33,525 nt of DNA, from the NCBI GenBank assembly GCA_903916085.1, contig CAIWVL010000046.1, forward strand, positions 1-33,525. The letters are read 5' to 3'. Source of the DNA: an uncultured Spartobacteria bacterium. GTDB taxonomy: Bacteria > Verrucomicrobiota > Verrucomicrobiia > Chthoniobacterales > Chthoniobacteraceae. This document shows, one piece after another, positions 8,788 to 16,882 of the stretch (the stretch's first letter is position 1; every line of letters starts with the position of its first letter). The position numbers were made by a program, and so were the translations under genes. The notes under the pieces are model-generated. The model did no database searches. It was not told the DNA's origin and was given only the letters and a program-made list of their open reading frames with translations.

Positions 8788-10227
8788 ATGAATGCCGTTT
8801 CCTTCCTCCCAGCCGAACGCTGGCTCAAGCGCCTTTTACCGCTCAGCATCTGCTGCCTCGCCACAGTCTTTCTCGCGACTCATACGGTTGCAGCCGAGAA
8901 CACCACGGCTCCAGATCCCGACTGTCCCTGTACAAACGCTCCAGCACCCAACACACAGCCTCCCAAACCCCCTAACAAACCACAGCCGGTCGCGAAGGCG
9001 CAACCCCCGCAGCCACCACAGGCAGCGCCCCCCCCAGTGCACGCCGCACCTACTCCCCAAACCGCCAATGCACCAACCCGAGGGCGGGGGGCCTCGATTC
9101 TTTTCCTTGGAGATTCACTGGGGCTCTGCGGTTTTGGAAAATCTTTAGACTCCAGACTGCGAAGTTCTCCCGACGTGTCTGCGGTTTACACCTACATGGC
9201 CTGCGGAACTGTACCCATTAGCTGGCTCAAAACGGGCCCCTTGGCCCGGGCGCACACAGGGTGCGGGTACTGGAGCATCGAGGGTAAACAGAGCGAAAAA
9301 GCCGCTGAAATCAAAGATACATACGGCATGGAAAAAGGCCGCCGCCCGGGCTCTCATCCAGTGCCAAAGCTAGAAAATTTATTAGAAGAACATCATCCAG
9401 ACATTCTTATTATTCAAAACGGCACCAATCTTTTGAGCCTGTTTAGTGATGGAAAGACCCTCCTGCCTGCGCGCCACGAAGTACAACTACGCGCCTACAT
9501 TTATCCCTTTCTGGAACATCTCGCAGAAAAGGCGCCCACGTTAAAAAAAGTGTATTGGGTTTGCCCGCCTGTCTCCGGAAGAGTCACTCCTGAGATCCAA
9601 AACTTTCTATTCACTCGTATAAATACACACGCCAGTCCTTTTTTACAAACCATCGACAGTCGGACGCTCATCACGTTTCCTTACAAAAATACGATGCCGG
9701 ATAAAGAGCATTTCATCGGTCACGACATGGATCTGTGGGCGGAGGGTGTGTTCAAGATCATATCTCAAGACGTGGCAAGAGGCATCAATCGGGTGGAACC
9801 CACAGCACGCCAGGCCATTCTCTCCGGTGCGACCAAAGCAGGTGCCCCACAGAAGCGACGTGACCTCGGCACAGACCGCGAGGCGATCACCGTGAAAGCC
9901 TCGCTTCTTTCCAAATCCGAGCCTCTGACATTAGAACGTCTACTGCCCTACCAGGAATCCATGGTGAGCTATCTATATCATGTGGACTCCGTCCTTTCGG
10001 GCGAATACCGCGAATCCGAAATCGTAGTCATGCACCCGGCTCACATCCGCTCAAAGCCCGAGGCACTCACCGAGTTTAAGGTTGGAAAATCTTATAAATT
10101 AGAACTTTTAGATTTTGAAGGCTCACCTTGGGAGTCGATCAAGCGCAGTGAAGGAACCGGAAGAATTGAATTGCGCCCATACATTCGTAAACAAGACGAA
10201 GCGCGTTTTCCCTCTCTGGCTCGATAG
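8788..10227 (+). CDS. Secreted SGNH/GDSL hydrolase with Pro-rich linker and C-terminal extension
   Basis: Signal peptide-like N-terminus, Pro/Ala/Gln-rich linker, ILFLGDSLGLCGFGKSLDSRL...ACGTVPISWLK...DILIIQNGTNLLSLF...DKEHFIGHDMDLWAEG; Ser, Asn and Asp/His block positions present. ATG at 8788 preferred over TTG at 8779. Confidence 0.75.
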   Translation: MNAVSFLPAERWLKRLLPLSICCLATVFLATHTVAAENTTAPDPDCPCTNAPAPNTQPPKPPNKPQPVAKAQPPQPPQAAPPPVHAAPTPQTANAPTRGRGASILFLGDSLGLCGFGKSLDSRLRSSPDVSAVYTYMACGTVPISWLKTGPLARAHTGCGYWSIEGKQSEKAAEIKDTYGMEKGRRPGSHPVPKLENLLEEHHPDILIIQNGTNLLSLFSDGKTLLPARHEVQLRAYIYPFLEHLAEKAPTLKKVYWVCPPVSGRVTPEIQNFLFTRINTHASPFLQTIDSRTLITFPYKNTMPDKEHFIGHDMDLWAEGVFKIISQDVARGINRVEPTARQAILSGATKAGAPQKRRDLGTDREAITVKASLLSKSEPLTLERLLPYQESMVSYLYHVDSVLSGEYRESEIVVMHPAHIRSKPEALTEFKVGKSYKLELLDFEGSPWESIKRSEGTGRIELRPYIRKQDEARFPSLAR

Positions 10228-10239
10228 AGGAGGAAGCAC

Positions 10240-10980
10240 ATGAATACAGCCCGCATCTTCCTCGTATTTCTATTGGCATTCACCGCCACCCCCGCGAAGG
10301 CAGGATACACGCTTCCGCTGTTCGGCTCTCGGCAGAATATTTTGCTGATTGGAGATTCTCTTTCTGTAGGGCCCTTTGGCCGTGAAATGCAATCTTACCT
10401 GACTGAAGAGTATGGTGAGAATCGGGTTTTTATTTACGCCGCCTGCGGCTCCTCCCCAGAAAACTGGTTGGATAGCGAGCCTTCTTTCCTGTCCAAATGC
10501 GGGGCACGTGTCAAAACTCCGCGTCTTTTTGTCCACACCGAGTACGAAAAAGGGCGGCCGCCCGAACCCTTTGCCACCCCGAAGCTCACCCCCGTTCTCC
10601 GGAGCGCGCGCCCGAACGTGGTGCTGGTTCAACTAGGTACCAACTGGTTTGATGTGCTCGAAGGAAGCTCCAGCCCAGAGGCACTCAATCGACTCGCCGC
10701 CATTCTAGAACGCTTTGCAGACACCATTCTCAACTCGGATTCCCATCCCACTCTGGTATGGATCACCCCACCCGATTCCGAACGATACCGCCGCGTTCAA
10801 GCCGACGTCACCAAAATGATCTGCTCCATCGGCCAACGCAAAAAATTTAGAACCATCGACTCCTCGAAAATGGTCCATTACGTCATGGGCCAGTCCGGCG
10901 GCGACGGTATCCACTACTACGGTCCGGACGCCTTAAAGTGGGCGGATGCAGTCAAGACGCGCCTGAAGCGTATTCTTTAA
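10240..10980 (+). CDS. SGNH/GDSL hydrolase family protein
   Basis: Signal peptide-like N-terminus; ILLIGDSLSVGPFGREMQSYL...ACGSSPENWLD...NVVLVQLGTNWFDV...GDGIHYYGPDALKWADAVKTRL. Paralogous to the preceding CDS. Confidence 0.78.
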   Translation: MNTARIFLVFLLAFTATPAKAGYTLPLFGSRQNILLIGDSLSVGPFGREMQSYLTEEYGENRVFIYAACGSSPENWLDSEPSFLSKCGARVKTPRLFVHTEYEKGRPPEPFATPKLTPVLRSARPNVVLVQLGTNWFDVLEGSSSPEALNRLAAILERFADTILNSDSHPTLVWITPPDSERYRRVQADVTKMICSIGQRKKFRTIDSSKMVHYVMGQSGGDGIHYYGPDALKWADAVKTRLKRIL

Positions 10981-11987
10981 GCGGTACCTATTCCCCGCAA
11001 ACATTCAGCCGCGACTTCCGGCCAAACGCCGTTGACCCACGAGCCCGTTGCCAGCTCCAAAGGCCCACTCGGGTAGAGTCTCGGTAGGATCTCAATGTGC
11101 CACCGAAAGTCGCGCTCAATAGACCCCCAGTGGTCTTGGCGCTGAGTTCGGGTCGGGGCAGTGATGAGGGCGAGTTGGTAAGGGGGATGGTCCAACGCAC
11201 CATTAAGCTTCGTTAATGCGACCTGCAAGGCATCCGCCAACTGCACCACTTCGGCGTCTGTGATCGCGAAATAATCTGGGCTCTGGCGTTTTGGGTACAC
11301 CGATAGCTCAAAAGGTGTCCGCGAAGCGTACGGGCAGAATACGCAGAATCCGTGGTTTTCGTACACCACACGAGAGCCGGTGCGGAGCTCTTCACTGAGA
11401 ATGTCCTCAAAAATAGAGCGTTTCTTCTGACTATAAAAAGACCGCGCCACTTCCAGCTTGCGCTTCAAGCGAGCTGGGATCACGGCCATGGCCACGAGTT
11501 GGCTCAGGGCATGCGGCAGCAGCGCGCCGGCCGGCCTGCCAACAGCTTTGACCACGGAAAAGGCCCGCAAGCGCACATCACGCATCAGGTCGATCATCCG
11601 CAGTTTCCAAGCCGCAAGCACTTGTTCAATTTGCCAAAGATCGAGCTGTTCGAGAGCGCGGCTATCGCTGGTTTCAATAATGACTTCATGTGCGCCTAAA
11701 CCATCCATGTGGTCATAGAAACCGTCGCTATGACGGGTCGGATCACCTTCGACGCGGAGCACTGGCGCGCGATTCGGAACGACGCGTACCTTCCATTGCC
11801 CATCAGCAGTCACCTGGTGAAGAGTGTGTGGCGAGTACTGTTCCAGCCCGGCCAAAAAAGGGTTTGCAGCCGTTTGTGCCGCGTTTTCCTCCAGCACAGA
11901 AGCCGCCGGAGCCTGATGCGCGCGAGCCTCTGAAAAAAGCGTCCACTCATCCGTCAGCGGATCCAACCGCATCTCGTTTTTGTGCAT
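10977..11987 (-). CDS. Galactose-1-phosphate uridylyltransferase-like protein (HIT superfamily) with degenerate active-site motifs
   Basis: RLDPLTDEWTLFSEARAHQ...KVRVVPNRAPVL...LGAHEVIIETSDS...GRPAGALLPHALSQLVA...CPYASRTPFELSVYPKRQ...RWHIEILPRL...WPEVAAECLR. Overall GalT family architecture with substitutions in key motifs. Start at ATG 11987. Confidence 0.8.
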   Translation of the reverse strand: MHKNEMRLDPLTDEWTLFSEARAHQAPAASVLEENAAQTAANPFLAGLEQYSPHTLHQVTADGQWKVRVVPNRAPVLRVEGDPTRHSDGFYDHMDGLGAHEVIIETSDSRALEQLDLWQIEQVLAAWKLRMIDLMRDVRLRAFSVVKAVGRPAGALLPHALSQLVAMAVIPARLKRKLEVARSFYSQKKRSIFEDILSEELRTGSRVVYENHGFCVFCPYASRTPFELSVYPKRQSPDYFAITDAEVVQLADALQVALTKLNGALDHPPYQLALITAPTRTQRQDHWGSIERDFRWHIEILPRLYPSGPLELATGSWVNGVWPEVAAECLRGIGTA

Positions 11988-12094
11988 GGGGCCGTTTTTA
12001 ACGGTACGCAGGGTATTGTACAAGCCAAGGGGCGGAATAGCGTGCAGCTATTAGATAGTACGAGCTAGAAATACAGACGAGGGCAGGGGAGCGT

Positions 12095-12514
12095 TTACTC
12101 GCCCAGGATCGAGACGACTAGGGTGCGTTGATGCGGGGCGCGGCGGTGTTCAAAAAGGAAAATTCCCTGCCACGTGCCCAGCTGAAGCCTCGCCTGCGCA
12201 ACGGGAATCACCTCGCTTGTGCGGGTAAGCACCATGCGTAGGTGCGACGGCATGTCATCCGGTCCTTCGTCGGTGTGCACGAAGTAGTCCGTGTCTTCGG
12301 GCACCAAACGTTCAAAAAAAGCGGCTAGATCGTGGCGGGCGGTGGGATCTGCATTTTCATAAATGACAAGGCTCGCGCTGGTGTGCTGGATGAAAACGGT
12401 GACTGTACCAGTGCGCACACCGCTTTCCTGGAGGAGACGGGCGACGGGGTTGGTGATTTCGTAGGTACCCTTGCCGTGCGTCTGAACGGTGAAAGAGCTG
12501 GTAAAAGCGCGCAT
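12095..12514 (-). CDS. YjbQ family protein (UPF0047)
   Basis: FIQHTSASLVIYENADPTARHDLAAFFERLVPE...HTDEGPDDMPSHLRMVL...QLGTWQGIFLFEHR...RTLVVSILGE; family hallmark motifs. Confidence 0.93.
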   Translation of the reverse strand: MRAFTSSFTVQTHGKGTYEITNPVARLLQESGVRTGTVTVFIQHTSASLVIYENADPTARHDLAAFFERLVPEDTDYFVHTDEGPDDMPSHLRMVLTRTSEVIPVAQARLQLGTWQGIFLFEHRRAPHQRTLVVSILGE

Positions 12515-12596
12515 GGCCTGATCCCAGCGCAAGAGGCGGGCGCTTGGCAAATGCTGTTTACCTCGGGGGAAAGCGGCTGCTATACTCCAAAGCCTT

Positions 12597-13328
12597 ATGG
12601 GTCGCCAGTGGTTACTAGCCAAACGTCAGGTTAACGCAAAGAAACGCTCCGCCGCCACGGGGAAACTCGTCAAGGAAATCGCCGTCGCCGCCAAAATGGG
12701 CGGCCCCGATCCGGACGGTAATGCTCGGCTGTTCGCAGCCATCGAAAAAGCGCGCAGAGAATCCGTCTCCCGAGACGTGATTGAACGCGCCATTAAGAAA
12801 GGCGCGGGGCTTGGGGGAGAAAAGATGCTCATGGAGGAGGTCGCCTTCGAAGGCTATGCCCCGCACAAAATCCCGCTCATTGTGGAAGTCCTCACCGATA
12901 ATAATAACCGCACGGCACCCGAGATCCGAGTGTTATTCAAAAAAGGACAGCTTGGTGCGCCCGGAAGTAACAAGTTCCTGTTTGATCACGTGGGGCTCGT
13001 GGAAGCCCACCACGCTGCCGACGGGGTGGATCCCGAGGAAGCTGCGATCGAGGCCGGGGCTCAAAATTTTGAACCCCTCACGCACGAACAGAACGACGAC
13101 ATCCCAGCGGATGCGCTCGGGGTCCGGTTCATCACGGAGCGCACAGACCTGCATTCTGTTTCGAAGTGGCTGGGAGCGCATGGCTGGACGATTGTAACTT
13201 CGGAAATGGGCTATCTCCCCAAGAACTTCCCAGAGCTCACGGAAGCGCAGCAATCTGAAGTGGCCGAGTTTTTAGAAGCCTTGGACGAACATGACGACGT
13301 CCACCGTGTGTGGGCGGCGGTGCGATAG
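12597..13328 (+). CDS. YebC/PmpR family transcriptional/translation regulator
   Basis: MGRQWLLAKRQVNAKKRSAATGKLVKEIAVAAKMGGPDPDGNARLFAAIEKARRESVSRDVIERAIKKGAG...YAPHKIPLIVEVLTDNNNRTAPEIRVLFKKG; YebC family. Confidence 0.93.
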   Translation: MGRQWLLAKRQVNAKKRSAATGKLVKEIAVAAKMGGPDPDGNARLFAAIEKARRESVSRDVIERAIKKGAGLGGEKMLMEEVAFEGYAPHKIPLIVEVLTDNNNRTAPEIRVLFKKGQLGAPGSNKFLFDHVGLVEAHHAADGVDPEEAAIEAGAQNFEPLTHEQNDDIPADALGVRFITERTDLHSVSKWLGAHGWTIVTSEMGYLPKNFPELTEAQQSEVAEFLEALDEHDDVHRVWAAVR

Positions 13329-13352
13329 GTAAAACGTTGAGCGGCGGGTGAA

Positions 13353-13497
13353 GCAGATTTCCGAGGAGCCACAGGGGAGAGCGCGGAGAGCGAAAGGAAA
13401 TCTGCGCGCAAAACGGCCAAAAAACAGACTAAAACCGCCGGAATTACCCCTAGAAGGGGCCTCCGGCAGGTGGGGAAGGTGTCCATAGCGGACACCT
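13353..13497. other. Three consecutive hairpins between convergent yebC and mnmG
   Basis: GCAGATTTCC...GGAAATCTGC (13353-13405); GCCGGA..CCCCT-AGA-AGGGG..TCCGGC (13437-13467); AGGTGTCC-ATAGC-GGACACCT (13477-13497). Confidence 0.65.
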
Positions 13498-13535
13498 CCC
13501 ATCAAAAGCAGCACTCTGCGCCTCTCGGGGTCCGT

Positions 13536-13551
13536 TGTTCCACGTGGAACA
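13536..13551. promoter_or_regulatory. parS: parS-type palindrome, site 1 (intergenic yebC/mnmG)
   Basis: TGTTCCACGTGGAACA, perfect 16-bp palindrome; extends to a 20-bp palindrome GTTGTTCCACGTGGAACAAC (13534-13553). Confidence 0.85.
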
Positions 13552-13560
13552 ACGCCAAGC

Positions 13561-15456
13561 CTACGCCACGTCCCCGGTGGGTTCTGGCTCATGCCACGCC
13601 GCCCGAGGCTTGTCCAACAACAACCCCAACAACGCCAAATCCGATGGCGTCACGCCGCTGATCCTACCCGCCTGTCCCAACGTTGCAGGACGGAACTTCT
13701 CGAGTTTCTGCCGGGCCTCAATCCGTAAACCTCGCACCCGCGCGTAATCCAAATCCGGCGGCAACGCCCGCCCGTCCTGGGAACGCAACTTCTCAACCGC
13801 CATGTGCTGGCGGCTAATGTACCCCGCGTAGCGCAAATCAATCTCCACCGCATCCCAAGCTTCCGCTGGGAAGGGACGCCGGATTTCCTCCGGCAACTCG
13901 CGCCAATCCGTCTCTGGACGTCTCAACCACTGCGCCACACGCCCCTCGCCATGCCGCGTTTGCTCCGCATAAGTCACAAGTTCGGCGAGCTGACGACGGC
14001 GCGCTTCCGCCCGGTCCGCGCGCTCGGTATCCACCAAACCCGCCTCCCGGGCCAGGGGAGTCAGCCGCAAATCGGCGTTATCGTGACGCAAAAGCAACCG
14101 GTGCTCGGCACGGCTGGTGAACATCCGGTACGGCTCCTCGGTACCGCGGAGCACGAGGTCATCCACCAGAACGCCCAGATAAGCATCCGCCCGGCTCAGA
14201 ATCAGAGGCATTTTTCCGAGCACCTTCAGGGCAGCATTGGCACCGGCTAGAAGTCCTTGGCCAGCGGCTTCCTCGTAGCCAGAGGTTCCATTGATTTGAC
14301 CCGCGAAATACAACCCGGGTAGGCGCCGCGTTTCGAGGGTAGAATGGAGCTGCGTCGGCGGGCAGTAATCGTATTCGACAGCGTACCCAGGCCGGAGAAT
14401 CACGGCGTTTTCAAGACCCGGCACAGTGTGCAGAAAGGCGTATTGAACCTCCAGCGGGAGCGAGGTTGAGATGCCATTGACGTAGAATTCCTCAGTATGA
14501 CGACCTTCGGGTTCGAGGAACAGCTGATGCCGATCCTTCTCCGCAAAGCGCACCACCTTGTCTTCGATGGACGGACAATAGCGCGGCCCCACGCCTTCAA
14601 TGTGCCCGGCGTAGAGGGGAGATTGATGAAGGTTATCGCGGATAATCCCGTGGGTCGCGGGGTTAGTGTAGGTGCTCCAGCAGGGCATTTGTTCCACGTG
14701 GAACACACCCGCACACCACCGGTTCAGGGTGAAAATGTCGTTTCCTCCACCCCCAATCCGCTCCGGCAAGCTCGAAAACGGGACCGGAATTTCATCGCCG
14801 CCCTGGACCTCGCACTTTGAAAAATCAATGCTCCGGCCGTTCAACCGGCAAGGCGTCCCCGTCTTAAAACGACCCACCTCAAACCCCAATTCCCGCAGAC
14901 TGTCGCTCAAGGTGGAAACACTATCGCCAAGCCTTCCACCCGCCGCGTTCTGAAGCCCGATATGCAGCAACCCCCGCATGAAAGTTCCCGTCGTCACCAC
15001 CACCGAACGCCCCAAAATCCTTAGCCCCAAACTCGTCTCCACACCACACGCCCCATCGTCATCCCGCAGAATCCGCACCGCGTTGCCCTGACAAAGCGTC
15101 AAGCCAGACGTGCGCTCCAACTCCGCCTTGGCCCGAAACTGGTACGCCTTCTTGTCGCACTGCGCGCGGGGAGACCGAACGCTCGGACCTTTCCGAGCAT
15201 TTAGCATCCGGAACTGGATTCCCGTGGCGTCGGTATTCAATCCCATGAGGCCGCCCAGAGCGTCAATCTCACGCACGATCTGACCCTTGGCCTGACCGCC
15301 GATTGCTGGATTGCAAGACATCTGCCCGACGGAGTCCAGGTTTTGAGTCAGCAATAGCGCCGAGCACCCGAGACGCGCAGCGGCCAGGGCGGCCTCGATT
15401 CCGGCGTGTCCGGCGCCGAGGACGATCACATCGTAGCGGGTGGGGAGAGTGTACAT
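13561..15456 (-). CDS. mnmG: tRNA uridine-5-carboxymethylaminomethyl modification enzyme MnmG/GidA
   Basis: [62 protein letters not shown]...[29 protein letters not shown]...[25 protein letters not shown]. Start at ATG 15456 ([10 protein letters not shown]). Confidence 0.97.
   Translation of the reverse strand: MYTLPTRYDVIVLGAGHAGIEAALAAARLGCSALLLTQNLDSVGQMSCNPAIGGQAKGQIVREIDALGGLMGLNTDATGIQFRMLNARKGPSVRSPRAQCDKKAYQFRAKAELERTSGLTLCQGNAVRILRDDDGACGVETSLGLRILGRSVVVTTGTFMRGLLHIGLQNAAGGRLGDSVSTLSDSLRELGFEVGRFKTGTPCRLNGRSIDFSKCEVQGGDEIPVPFSSLPERIGGGGNDIFTLNRWCAGVFHVEQMPCWSTYTNPATHGIIRDNLHQSPLYAGHIEGVGPRYCPSIEDKVVRFAEKDRHQLFLEPEGRHTEEFYVNGISTSLPLEVQYAFLHTVPGLENAVILRPGYAVEYDYCPPTQLHSTLETRRLPGLYFAGQINGTSGYEEAAGQGLLAGANAALKVLGKMPLILSRADAYLGVLVDDLVLRGTEEPYRMFTSRAEHRLLLRHDNADLRLTPLAREAGLVDTERADRAEARRRQLAELVTYAEQTRHGEGRVAQWLRRPETDWRELPEEIRRPFPAEAWDAVEIDLRYAGYISRQHMAVEKLRSQDGRALPPDLDYARVRGLRIEARQKLEKFRPATLGQAGRISGVTPSDLALLGLLLDKPRAAWHEPEPTGDVA
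14690..14705. promoter_or_regulatory. parS: parS-type palindrome, site 2 (inside mnmG coding sequence)
   Basis: TGTTCCACGTGGAACA, perfect 16-bp palindrome, translated as part of MnmG (..[12 protein letters not shown]..). Confidence 0.85.
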
Positions 15457-15555
15457 GAAGAGTAGGGTGCGAGGTGGCTGAGCGGTTCGTGGGAGGGGGA
15501 CCGGAGAACGCATCCCAAGCATAGCAGACCAGAGGCCCAAGCCAAGGACAGGCCG

Positions 15556-15571
15556 TGTTCCACGTGGAACA
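15556..15571. promoter_or_regulatory. parS: parS-type palindrome, site 3 (upstream of mnmG)
   Basis: TGTTCCACGTGGAACA, perfect 16-bp palindrome. Confidence 0.85.
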
Positions 15572-15717
15572 ATGCCAGTTCTGAGGCAATTTTTCACCAC
15601 CCGTCCGCTATAGTCACCCTCTATGCCGTATACTGACCCCTTTAAGGGCCATTTCTGGCGTTTTCGAGGGTATTTTTCTCTCAAACCGGGGGAGCGCACC
15701 CCCATCACAGGTCCCGC

Positions 15718-16845
15718 TTACCCGCGCACCCCCCACCGGGACCAAATCGCTTCCGTCCGCCGCACTAACTCCGCCCAATCCGTGGGCGTTGTGTCCCAAC
15801 CCGCACTGAAGCGAACCGACCGGTCGCTCTCCTGCGCTGCTACGCCCATGGCGGCTAACACACGCGACGGTTTTTCTTGGCCGCTCGCGCACGCCGACCC
15901 CGCAGAAGCAGCCACGCCTGCCGCGTCCAAGCGAACCACCCAACGCTGGCGACAATCCCCCAAAGCGGGGAGCAAAAGCGTGCACGTGTTCCAAAGCCGA
16001 TCCACGCCCGCACCCAACACGCGCGCCCCAGGTGCCGCGCGAAGCAACTCCGACTCCACCTGCGCACGCAACGCCAGACGGTTTTCCACCTCCTGAAACC
16101 GCTCCCCGCACGCCTCTAAGGCGGCGACCAAAGCCACCGCGCCCGCCACATCCCGGGTGCCTGCACGCCGACCTTCTTCTTGAGCGCCTCCCCGCAACAA
16201 AGCACCCAAGGGCGTGTTGGTTTTTAAAAAACCGATTCCCACAGGCGCACCGCATTTGTGGGCGCTGGCAAACAGATAGTCGCATGCACCCAGACCACGC
16301 GCCGGGAGACGCCCCAACCATTGAGTCGCATCGCAAACAAACGGAACGCCGCTCGCCCGACACGCGGCAAGCGCTTCCTGCCAGGGCTGGAGGACACCCG
16401 TCTCGTTATTGGCCGCCATTAGAACCACCGCTGCGGGACGGGGACCGGTCAGAGCCCCGGCCAAAGGGGCGAGCTCCAGACGACCGCTCGGAGAAACAGG
16501 GAGCTCCCGTACACGGTTAGGAAACCAATAAGCGGCGGCTTCACTCACGCAGGGATGTTCGATCGCGGAAATCCAGAGCGGCGCCTCGGGCGGGGAAACT
16601 GCGGCGAGATGGGCAAGGATCGTAGCTGCGGCTTCTGTGGCACCACTTGTCCAGACCAGGGATTGAGAAGGGCAGTCGAGAAGGGCGGCGAGGGTTTCGC
16701 GGGCGGCTTCCAGAGTGAAATCGGCGCGCTGCCCGAGGCGATGGGCGCTCGCTGGGTTGGCAGGAAAACGGTCGTGAGCGTCTAGCCAGGCGGCGCGGGC
16801 GGCTGGGTGGAGCGGGGCGGTGGCGTTGTGATCGAGGTAAAGCAT
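15718..16845 (-). CDS. Cysteine desulfurase family protein (NifS/IscS-like)
   Basis: MLYLDHNATAPLHPAARAAW...TSGATEAAAT...AANNETGVLQP...FASAHKCGAPVGIGFL (PLP lysine)...SAGSACASGQ. Start at ATG 16845. Confidence 0.88.
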   Translation of the reverse strand: MLYLDHNATAPLHPAARAAWLDAHDRFPANPASAHRLGQRADFTLEAARETLAALLDCPSQSLVWTSGATEAAATILAHLAAVSPPEAPLWISAIEHPCVSEAAAYWFPNRVRELPVSPSGRLELAPLAGALTGPRPAAVVLMAANNETGVLQPWQEALAACRASGVPFVCDATQWLGRLPARGLGACDYLFASAHKCGAPVGIGFLKTNTPLGALLRGGAQEEGRRAGTRDVAGAVALVAALEACGERFQEVENRLALRAQVESELLRAAPGARVLGAGVDRLWNTCTLLLPALGDCRQRWVVRLDAAGVAASAGSACASGQEKPSRVLAAMGVAAQESDRSVRFSAGWDTTPTDWAELVRRTEAIWSRWGVRG

Positions 16846-16858
16846 GGGGGCGGGGGCG

Positions 16859-16874
16859 TGTTCCACGTGGAACA
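16859..16874. promoter_or_regulatory. parS: parS-type palindrome, site 4 (between cysteine desulfurase and CPBP protease genes)
   Basis: TGTTCCACGTGGAACA, perfect 16-bp palindrome. Confidence 0.85.
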
Positions 16875-16882
16875 AAGCGCAC

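Noticed and set aside
12036-12052. AATAGC-GTGCA-GCTATT hairpin between yjbQ and the galT-like gene
   Set aside because: Short 6-bp stem without T tract; too weak to call a terminator or riboswitch.
13804-14250. 148-aa + ORF within mnmG
   Set aside because: Antisense shadow of MnmG; no independent support.
15457-15708. N-terminal extension of the mnmG ORF
   Set aside because: Family N-terminus starts at [19 protein letters not shown]; the upstream part covers a noncoding stretch including parS site 3.
15614-16363. 249-aa minus ORF overlapping the cysteine desulfurase in another frame
   Set aside because: Low-complexity Gly/Arg/Ser/Cys-rich shadow ORF typical of GC-rich coding sequence; the in-family frame explains the region.
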